Source: Rickettsiales bacterium | GTDB lineage: Bacteria > Bacteroidota > Bacteroidia > Cytophagales > Cyclobacteriaceae | DNA length: 58,968 nucleotides | Assembly: GCA_002729235.1 (NCBI GenBank) | Contig: PBTY01000065.1 | Span: 23,594-82,561, forward strand | Direction of reading: 5' to 3' | Part shown: piece after piece, positions 47,316-54,053 of the stretch | Layout: the number at the start of each line of letters is the position of its first letter | How positions within the stretch are numbered: position 1 is the stretch's first letter | Translations under genes and position numbers: made by a program | The notes under the pieces: model-generated | What the model was told of the DNA's origin: nothing | What the model saw: the letters and a program-made list of their open reading frames with translations, nothing else | Databases searched by the model: none

Positions 47316-48743
47316 ATGCAAGAACCTACCATCACAGAAATTTACGACGAACAGGAGGAAGAGTCGTACAGAGACCATATCTCCACTGTCGACGATAGCG
47401 GTAAACGCGTTTGGCTTTATCCAAAGAAACCAAAAGGTCGCTTTACCAATTACCGGCAGTTAGTTAGTTACCTTTTATTAGGAATTCTTTTTGCCGGACC
47501 ATTTATAAAAATAGAGGGGCAGCCTCTATTGAAATTTGACATTATTGATCGTGAATTTGTGATTTTTGGTCAGGTATTTTGGCCTCAAGATTTTCACCTC
47601 GCTGTAATTGGGATGATAACCACGGTAGTGTTTATCATCCTGTTTACGGTGGTTTACGGACGAATTTTCTGTGGGTGGATTTGTCCACAGACCATTTTTA
47701 TGGAACATGTCTTTCGCCGTGTAGAGTTTTGGATTGAAGGTGACTACATGAAGCAAAAAAAGCTGGACAAGCAAGAATGGAATACGGAGAAGGTAGTTAA
47801 GAAAACTTCCAAGCATATCATTTTCTTATTGATCTCAGCTGTAATCATGCACACATTCGTCGCCTACATTGTAGGAGTAGATGATTTGTGGGCAATGATT
47901 GGAAATGGTCCTGCAGAGGAGCCACTCGCTTTTGTAGCAATTGTGGTTTTTACAGGATTGTTCTACGGTGTGTTTAGTAAAATGCGAGAGCAGGTTTGTA
48001 CCACCATATGTCCTTATGGACGTCTGCAGGGTGTACTTCTTGATAGACAAAGTATTGTTGTTGCCTATGATCATGTACGAGGTGAGACTAGAGGGAAGAT
48101 TCGTAAAGGTCAGGATAGGGAAGAGCAAGGCTTAGGTGATTGTATTGATTGTCATCAATGTGTCTATGTATGTCCTACCGGGATTGATATTCGGAACGGT
48201 ACTCAACTCGAGTGTGTGAACTGTACGGCCTGTATTGATGCCTGTGATTCCATCATGGACAAAGTAGGTAAACCGAGAGGGTTGGTAAGATATGCCTCTG
48301 AGGATAACATTGCAGAGAATAAGCCATCCAGGTTTACAGGAAGAATGAAAGCTTATACCACAGTGCTCTTTATTTTGATTGGGGTATTAGTAACGCTACT
48401 TTATCTCCGGTCTGATGTAGAGACAACCATTCTGAGAACACCAGGGATGATGTACCAGGAGCGTGAGGATGGAACCATTTCGAATCTCTATCAGCTCAAG
48501 ATGGTAAACAAGACTGCTGAAGATATGCCAATTGAGTTGAGGTTGGAAGGCATTGATGGGAAGCTCGAGATGGTTGGTGATAACCTGCTTCTGAAAAAAC
48601 AAGGACTTGGTGAGGGAGCATTTTTCATTGTACTTGATCCTGCAGATTTAACCAAAATGAGTACCGATATCCAGATAGGAGTGTATTCAAATGGTGAGCA
48701 AATTGAAACAGTAAAAACCAGGTTCTTGGGACCTGCGATTTAA
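47316..48743 (+). CDS. ccoG: cytochrome c oxidase accessory protein CcoG (FixG)
   Basis: 475 residues. Several membrane helices, then CGWICPQTIFMEHVFR (about 119-134), CTTICPYGRLQGV (about 228-240) and two 4Fe-4S clusters in CIDCHQCVYVCP and CVNCTACIDACD (about 271-312); the C-terminal domain is a periplasmic immunoglobulin-like fold. FixG-type proteins reduce copper for the oxidase CuB site. Eleven bases after ccoP. The 105-base gap that follows it holds a long hairpin. Confidence 0.95.
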   Translation: MQEPTITEIYDEQEEESYRDHISTVDDSGKRVWLYPKKPKGRFTNYRQLVSYLLLGILFAGPFIKIEGQPLLKFDIIDREFVIFGQVFWPQDFHLAVIGMITTVVFIILFTVVYGRIFCGWICPQTIFMEHVFRRVEFWIEGDYMKQKKLDKQEWNTEKVVKKTSKHIIFLLISAVIMHTFVAYIVGVDDLWAMIGNGPAEEPLAFVAIVVFTGLFYGVFSKMREQVCTTICPYGRLQGVLLDRQSIVVAYDHVRGETRGKIRKGQDREEQGLGDCIDCHQCVYVCPTGIDIRNGTQLECVNCTACIDACDSIMDKVGKPRGLVRYASEDNIAENKPSRFTGRMKAYTTVLFILIGVLVTLLYLRSDVETTILRTPGMMYQEREDGTISNLYQLKMVNKTAEDMPIELRLEGIDGKLEMVGDNLLLKKQGLGEGAFFIVLDPADLTKMSTDIQIGVYSNGEQIETVKTRFLGPAI

Positions 48744-48758
48744 ATAAGTAAAGAAATA

Positions 48759-48819
48759 CCTTCGGAGCAATGACCCGGGCTTTTAACTGCTGGTAGGTTC
48801 TCCTGGGCCATTCCGAAGG
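48759..48819 (+). other. long imperfect hairpin between ccoG and ccoH
   Basis: CCTTCGGA (48759-48766) pairs perfectly with TCCGAAGG (48812-48819); inside, ATGACCCGGG can pair with CCTGGGCCAT with two mismatches. No T run follows, so it is not a normal terminator. A role in mRNA processing or stability inside the operon is an inference. Confidence 0.6.
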
Positions 48820-48848
48820 TTGCTTTTGAAACTAAAAATCTTAAAGTC

Positions 48849-49283
48849 ATGAAATTTAATTGGGGACATGGTATTGTTATCGCATTTGTGTTGTTCTGCA
48901 CATTTGTGGTTTCGATTGTAGTACGCTCTTTCCAGGAGGATTTTGACCTGGTTTCAGAAACTTACTACCAGGATGAGCTGGCATATCAGGATCGTATTGA
49001 TAGTAAAGCCAATCTGAAGGCTAGTGGTGAAGAATTAGCCATTAATCAAAATGATTCACAGGTAGTGATGACATTTCCAGAGGCATTTAGCTCCGCTAAT
49101 GGAACGGTGAAATTTTATTATCCATCTAAAGCACTTTTTGATAAAGAATTCCCAATAAAACTTACTGATAATCAACAGGTAATAGCTAAAAATGAGTTAG
49201 CTAAAGGTCGATATAAAGTTCAGGTTACCTGGAAAATTGGTGAGGATCAGTTCTATCAAGAAAAAGAATTGTTTGTGAAATGA
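48849..49283 (+). CDS. ccoH: FixH/CcoH-family protein
   Basis: 144 residues. NWGHGIVIAFVLFCTFVVSIV is a single N-terminal membrane helix followed by YYQDELAYQDRIDS (about 41-54), the FixH hallmark, and a periplasmic beta domain. Assembly factor of cbb3 oxidase. Its stop overlaps the next start by 4 bases (ATGA). The preceding hairpin separates it from ccoG. Confidence 0.92.
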   Translation: MKFNWGHGIVIAFVLFCTFVVSIVVRSFQEDFDLVSETYYQDELAYQDRIDSKANLKASGEELAINQNDSQVVMTFPEAFSSANGTVKFYYPSKALFDKEFPIKLTDNQQVIAKNELAKGRYKVQVTWKIGEDQFYQEKELFVK

Positions 49284-49963
49284 TTGGAGCCTTTCTAATC
49301 GGTTTGTTTGGTAGTCTGCATTGTGTAGGGATGTGCAGTCCGCTGATGCTGTCTTTTACTCCAAACCGAGGAAAGAATGCTGTTTACTCATTTTTCATAT
49401 ATCATTCGGGAAGGCTAGCGGTATATTCCATACTTGGAATTCTCTTTGGACTAATTAGTAGTTCGGTAAGTTTCTTTTCGTTTCAACGCTACTTTTCATT
49501 GATTCTTGGGATTGTGATCATTGTGATTTTTGTGTTCCCTAAAATGAGAAATCGCTTTGAGGGTTGGTATTATCATTCCCGATTCTATCAACGAATTAAG
49601 TCATCTTTAGTAAAACAGTTCGGTGGTAGGGCTAAATGGTTATTTAGTGGAGTGCTCAATGGGTTTCTTCCATGTGGGTTGGTTTATTTGGCTGCTGCAG
49701 GTGCCATGATGACCCATTCTGTATTAGAGGGTGTTCAATACATGTTGTTATTCGGACTTGGTACCATTCCATTATTAGCTATTGTGAAGTTCGGTGCAGG
49801 AGCATTTCCAAGACTTCTCAAGAGTTTCAATAATCTTACCACTCCAATTGCTCTTATTGCTGGACTTATGATGGTAGCACGTGGATTTTTAGTTTCAGAG
49901 CCCGACATCAATCAACTAATCCAGGCGCAAATAATGAATGTGGTGTCCGCTTGCGGATTCTAA
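49280..49963 (+). CDS. SafE/DsbD-like membrane protein of the cbb3 cluster
   Basis: 227 residues with about six membrane helices. GLFGSLHCVGMCSPLMLSF at the N-terminus carries the HCxxxC motif conserved in this branch of the sulfite exporter TauE/SafE family (DsbD_2-like), and LNGFLPCGLVYLAAAGA (about 131-147) the second Cys motif. In Bacteroidota this gene regularly ends cco clusters; a copper or thiol transport role has been suggested because the motifs resemble copper ligands. No sulfite link is evident. Confidence 0.87.
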   Translation: MIGAFLIGLFGSLHCVGMCSPLMLSFTPNRGKNAVYSFFIYHSGRLAVYSILGILFGLISSSVSFFSFQRYFSLILGIVIIVIFVFPKMRNRFEGWYYHSRFYQRIKSSLVKQFGGRAKWLFSGVLNGFLPCGLVYLAAAGAMMTHSVLEGVQYMLLFGLGTIPLLAIVKFGAGAFPRLLKSFNNLTTPIALIAGLMMVARGFLVSEPDINQLIQAQIMNVVSACGF

Positions 49964-49999
49964 GTTTGGAATGTCACTGAAATGTTGTTTCTTGCTCTC

Positions 50000-50857
50000 A
50001 TGCAGAAACTGTTGATTAATTTCCTTTTAGTATTCTTTTCGCTTTGTGCTGTTGGTCAGCCAGGCACCGAAGTATTTCTTTTTGAAATCAAACAGGGGAA
50101 GAATAAACTAGAACTCAGCAAACCCGTGAATGTGTCTAATAACCAAGGGTACGACAATCAACCATCATTTACTTCAAACGGTGATCTATTGTATACTTCC
50201 TGGAGAAATGGAAATACAGATCTAGTTAAATACCACATCAAAACAGGAGACAAAACCTATCTAACTCAAACTGCTGCTGGTCAATACTCACCTACGGAGA
50301 TGCCGGGTGGAGATTTTCTAAGCACGATCACTCTTGAAAACAGCGGTAGACAGCTGCTTTGGAAATACGGCATGGATGGAAGTCTAGAAGGTGAAGAGTT
50401 AATTCCTTATCTGAAAATTGGATATCATACCTGGCTAAATTCTGATACCCTATTTGCTTTCGTTTTAGGACCTCATCCTACACTTCAAATTATTGATCTC
50501 AACTCCAAACGTGCTGAAATAATCACCGAAGATATTGGAAGGTCACTGCATATTATACCGGGTACAACTTATCTGTCTTACGTGAAGAAGAACGAATCAG
50601 AATGGTTGATTACACAATATGACGTCAAATCGGATTCCTCCGTTGCTTTAACGACTACACAAAAAGGAGTGGAGGATATGTGTTGGTATGATTCATCTAC
50701 GCTCCTAATGGGTAAAGAGGATGTTCTTTACTCTTGGAGTGAATCAAAAGGCTGGGAGCAAATCGCTAACCTTTCACTTTGGAAGCTATCCGGAATCACT
50801 AGATTGGCTGTGAGCCCTGATAGAAAATACGTCGCAGTTGTAGTGAATGAGCCTTAA
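50000..50857 (+). CDS. exported TolB/WD40-like beta-propeller protein
   Basis: 285 residues from MQKLLINFLLVFFSL (signal peptide ending near AVGQ); an ATG at 49982 is possible. Repeated blades of the TolB/PD40 type: GDLLYTSWRNGNTDL, SVNDQ-like turns DNQPSFTSNG, GGDFLSTITLENSGRQLLW, and RKYVAVVVNE at the end. Periplasmic. The gap to the SafE-like gene is 36 bases, so it may be read with the cco genes. Its stop overlaps the ROK gene stop by 4 bases (TTAA) on the other strand. Function unknown. Confidence 0.72.
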   Translation: MQKLLINFLLVFFSLCAVGQPGTEVFLFEIKQGKNKLELSKPVNVSNNQGYDNQPSFTSNGDLLYTSWRNGNTDLVKYHIKTGDKTYLTQTAAGQYSPTEMPGGDFLSTITLENSGRQLLWKYGMDGSLEGEELIPYLKIGYHTWLNSDTLFAFVLGPHPTLQIIDLNSKRAEIITEDIGRSLHIIPGTTYLSYVKKNESEWLITQYDVKSDSSVALTTTQKGVEDMCWYDSSTLLMGKEDVLYSWSESKGWEQIANLSLWKLSGITRLAVSPDRKYVAVVVNEP

Positions 50858-51750
50858 AGTAGGGCTGCTCCAAATACTCCCGCACTGTCACCCAGTTTTG
50901 GTTTAATGATTGGCGTTGTAAAGGATGGGTTAAATACATTTTTACGTACTGATTCAACACCTTCATTGTAAAGCACGTCAAGATTACTCACTCCTCCACC
51001 TAGTACAATGACGTCCGGATCGAGTACATTAACGATATTGGATAGGCCAACGCCAAAGAAGTTGATTAAACGATCTATGGTTTGTTTAGCTATTGGATCT
51101 GTACCTGCTTTGTAATCAGCATAAATGTCTTTTAAGGATCTTTTGTTGCCTGACTGCTCAAAGTAGTACCGCTCCAGATGTGGACCGGCAATAATCGTTT
51201 CCGTGCAACCTACTTTGCCGCAATAACATGGTCCGCCGCTTTCATGAAGCACGGTATGACCCCACTCACCACCAATTCCGTGTCTGCCGTTATGGGCTTT
51301 GCCATTGATCACAATACCACCACCACACCCGGTTCCCATGATTACACCAAATACAACTTTTGCTTCAGGGTATTGATCCGCAACAGCCCCCATCGTTGCT
51401 TCAGCTAAGGCAAAGCAATTGGCATCATTGGCTATCTTAACAGGTATCCCTAACGATTTCTCTAACTCAGAATGAAAAGGTTGATTATTGATGGCTTGTG
51501 TATTGCTTCCTTTTAGAAGCCCTGTAGATGGATCAACAGAACCAGGGGTTCCAATACCTAAACTCTCTGGCTTTTCTCCCACTTCTTGCTCAAGAGATGT
51601 TAGAAGCTTTTGAATTTGAGAAATGATATGTGGCATACCTTTTAAAGCCTCTGTTGGTATGCGTTCACGAGCCAAGACCATGTGATTTTCATTCAAAACC
51701 ACACCTTCAATTTTAGTTCCACCAAGATCAATTCCCCAAAGAAGTGCCAT
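50854..51750 (-). CDS. ROK-family sugar kinase
   Basis: 298 residues. WGIDLGGTKIEGVVL (about 5-19) is the ATP-binding phosphate 1 motif, GTGCGGGIVING (about 142-153) phosphate 2, and GIGGEWGHTVL with CYCGKVGC (about 166-190) is the zinc-bearing ROK signature. Sugar specificity cannot be read with certainty; glucokinase or fructokinase-type are likeliest. No helix-turn-helix, so a kinase rather than a repressor. Follows a 70-residue ORF by 15 bases on the minus strand. Confidence 0.93.
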   Translation of the reverse strand: MALLWGIDLGGTKIEGVVLNENHMVLARERIPTEALKGMPHIISQIQKLLTSLEQEVGEKPESLGIGTPGSVDPSTGLLKGSNTQAINNQPFHSELEKSLGIPVKIANDANCFALAEATMGAVADQYPEAKVVFGVIMGTGCGGGIVINGKAHNGRHGIGGEWGHTVLHESGGPCYCGKVGCTETIIAGPHLERYYFEQSGNKRSLKDIYADYKAGTDPIAKQTIDRLINFFGVGLSNIVNVLDPDVIVLGGGVSNLDVLYNEGVESVRKNVFNPSFTTPIIKPKLGDSAGVFGAALL

Positions 51751-51765
51751 GTCATTGTTAGGTTA

Positions 51766-51978
51766 TTACGAAGGTCTAAAGTAATCGAATTTGTGAAACA
51801 TATGCCAATCAAAATGATAACTTCGGGAGTTCAAATTAATATGAAGATGGGCTGACTTATTATCATTTGAAACACTTACCATGGCTTTCTTCCTGTTCAT
51901 CGTATGAATTGTACCAGTCAACGATAAATAGTGGTGAGTGTTAAGATTCTTGTACATCTTTGACTTGAGTTTTTTCAT
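51766..51978 (-). CDS. small hypothetical protein upstream of the ROK kinase
   Basis: 70 residues, start MKKLKSKMYKN, His-rich and basic with a C-terminal HKFDYFRPS. Codon choice looks like that of neighbouring genes. It ends 15 bases before the ROK start on the same strand, which would make a two-gene unit. A strong inverted repeat (51989-52035) lies just upstream of the ATG. No family recognised; it may be spurious. Confidence 0.5.
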   Translation of the reverse strand: MKKLKSKMYKNLNTHHYLSLTGTIHTMNRKKAMVSVSNDNKSAHLHINLNSRSYHFDWHMFHKFDYFRPS

Positions 51979-51988
51979 AGTGGAGTTC

Positions 51989-52070
51989 GCTTACCTTTCG
52001 GGATTAGGTTAGGTTCAAAACATTGAAAGGTAAGCTGAAGCGTCCTCAGGAGTGGGGACGCTTTTTTTTA
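51989..52070 (+). ncRNA. candidate structured RNA: two hairpins, the second a terminator
   Basis: Within the 419-base gap between the ROK and histidine-kinase genes. Hairpin I: GCTTACCTTTC (51989-51999) with GAAAGGTAAGC (52025-52035), 11 perfect pairs and a 25-base loop. Hairpin II: AAGCGTCC (52038-52045) with GGACGCTT (52056-52063) and a T run to 52069. Only two bases separate them. No plus-strand gene lies upstream, so this is either a small RNA, a leader attenuator for the histidine kinase, or (hairpin I, minus strand) a leader of the small ORF. The rest of the gap (52071-52169) shows nothing recognisable. Confidence 0.4.
52038..52070 (+). terminator. rho-independent terminator upstream of the PAS histidine kinase
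   Basis: Eight perfect stem pairs, AAGCGTCC/GGACGCTT, followed by seven to eight T. Orientation is plus, but the nearest upstream coding region is on the minus strand. Confidence 0.85.
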
Positions 52071-52169
52071 TCCATTTCATGTAGAAAAATTTCCTGTTTA
52101 CGTATTTCTAATTGGTCGGGTCAAATAGATTCATTAATTTCCTAAGTCACTGAATCACTTGCTTTTAAA

Positions 52170-54053
52170 ATGGCCAAAAAGTCCCGAACGACTTTCTTTT
52201 CTAAACCAGGCTTTATTGGAATCCTAACATTCACATTGTTAGCCATTATTGGATTGAATACAACCTATCTAAGCTACAAGGTTTCTGAGGAAAAGAATCG
52301 GAACGAGTTGTCAGGATATTTGGGAATTATTGAGTCCAATTTGGAACAGTATCTTAGCCATTGTAAGTCTGCGGCATTGATGCTCGCCTATACCATCAAT
52401 GATGATGGAATCCCTCAAGAATTTGATTCGATAGCATCCCAGTTACTATCTAATGATAGATTTGATATTCTTGAATTATTACCCAATGGAGTAATTGAAT
52501 ATGTATATCCTTTGCAGGGCAATGAGTCAGTTCTTGGGTACAACATACTCGACGACCCCAATCGAAATATTGAAGCCATCAAGGCGAAGGAAATCAAACA
52601 AATGTATTTTGCCGGCCCAATACCATTACGACAGGGAGGTAATGCCATCATAGGGAGGTTGCCGGTTTTTAGGAATAATGAGTTTTGGGGGTTTTCTGCT
52701 GTATTGATAAAAACAGATAAGTTTCTTGGTGCTCTTGGAATCAATGAACTCAGTAAGAATGAGCTTAAGATTCAGTTCTCTAAGATTAATCCCAATTCTA
52801 AAGAAGAAGAGTTCTTTTTTCCATTAATTGAAGGTTTTCCATCCCAGGAAACAAATAGTATTTCGATAGATCAAGGAGATTGGCGGATCTATATAGATTT
52901 TGCCGATAACGGGAAATTACTTTATTCCGTTATTCCAATGGCGGTATTGAGTTTATTGTTGGCTCTCATCGGAGGTTTTTTTGTGACTGAAATATTGAAG
53001 AAACCTTCTGAACTTGAAAATCAAATCGCTCTTCATCATAGGGAGCTACAACTTAGTGAAAGGAAGTACCGCTCATTTTTTGAAAATACAGCTATAGGTG
53101 TAGCGCATATCAATCCCGATACGGGTGAGTTTCTAAGCGTGAATGATAGACTCTGTCAAATCCTAGGGTATACAAAGGATGAGATGAGGCTGTTTACGTT
53201 CAAAGATTTAACACATCCCGATGATCAAGAGGAAACCCGTGCAAAAAGAGAGTATCTCTTACAAGGAAAAATTCGAGATTTCAGTATAGAAAAGCGGTAT
53301 TTAGGTAAAAATGGAGCTCAGGTTTATGTTAACGTAACCGTTTCACCACTTTGGAAAGAAGGAGAGAATCCAAGTACGGTAATTGTGCTTATTGAAGATA
53401 TTAGTGCGAAGAAGGATCTTGAAGAAAAAGTTTTGGAAGGTTCAATTCATGCACAGGAGATGCAGAAGAATCGAATTGCTTTGGAGATCCACGATGGCAT
53501 CGTGCAGGAATTAGTTGCCAGTGTGATTCATGCTGAGAGTCTTGAAAAAATAGTAGATAAGCCTGCAGAGTTGACTCATCGCATCAAGGCCCTTGTTGCC
53601 TTGATGAAGAAGATTACCAATGATACAAGAAATGTGTCTCACAATCTACTGAGTGCCGATGTGAGTACTATGTCATTGCCTGAGTTGTTTTCACGATTAG
53701 AACAACAGCTAAAGTCTCTTACATCCATCGATATTCAGATGCAGGTACATATCGAAAATGAAAGCGATATATCTGATGAAATCAAAACCAATATATTCAG
53801 AGTCGTTCAGGAGTTGACTACTAACATTATCAAACACTCCAATGCAACATTTGCCTCAATTACTCTGGAAGAAATAGGGGATGATTTGTTCGTTACAGTT
53901 CGTGATAATGGGATTGGTATGAATGAAGAAAGTACTATAGGAATTGGAACGTATACGGTACGAAATAGAATTAGCAAAATAGGTGGAACACTGCAGTACC
54001 ACTACCCCGATTCTGGTGGGATGGAAGTTAGCTTCAGTGTTCCATTAATTTAG
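52170..54053 (+). CDS. PAS-domain sensor histidine kinase, HisKA_3 type
   Basis: 627 residues. Membrane helix (about 10-33), an extracytoplasmic ligand domain (about 34-250) of CHASE-like layout, second helix (252-274, SVIPMAVLSLLLALIGGFFV), PAS/PAC domain (about 300-425; GFLSVNDRLCQILGY-like and FTFKDLTHPDD), HisKA_3 with His441 in LEIHDGIVQELV, and HATPase with ELTTNIIKHSNA and VRDNGIGM. NarX/DegS-type kinase; its NarL-family response regulator is not in this window. Ends with no gap against the permease gene stop (TAG/TTA). Confidence 0.93.
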   Translation: MAKKSRTTFFSKPGFIGILTFTLLAIIGLNTTYLSYKVSEEKNRNELSGYLGIIESNLEQYLSHCKSAALMLAYTINDDGIPQEFDSIASQLLSNDRFDILELLPNGVIEYVYPLQGNESVLGYNILDDPNRNIEAIKAKEIKQMYFAGPIPLRQGGNAIIGRLPVFRNNEFWGFSAVLIKTDKFLGALGINELSKNELKIQFSKINPNSKEEEFFFPLIEGFPSQETNSISIDQGDWRIYIDFADNGKLLYSVIPMAVLSLLLALIGGFFVTEILKKPSELENQIALHHRELQLSERKYRSFFENTAIGVAHINPDTGEFLSVNDRLCQILGYTKDEMRLFTFKDLTHPDDQEETRAKREYLLQGKIRDFSIEKRYLGKNGAQVYVNVTVSPLWKEGENPSTVIVLIEDISAKKDLEEKVLEGSIHAQEMQKNRIALEIHDGIVQELVASVIHAESLEKIVDKPAELTHRIKALVALMKKITNDTRNVSHNLLSADVSTMSLPELFSRLEQQLKSLTSIDIQMQVHIENESDISDEIKTNIFRVVQELTTNIIKHSNATFASITLEEIGDDLFVTVRDNGIGMNEESTIGIGTYTVRNRISKIGGTLQYHYPDSGGMEVSFSVPLI

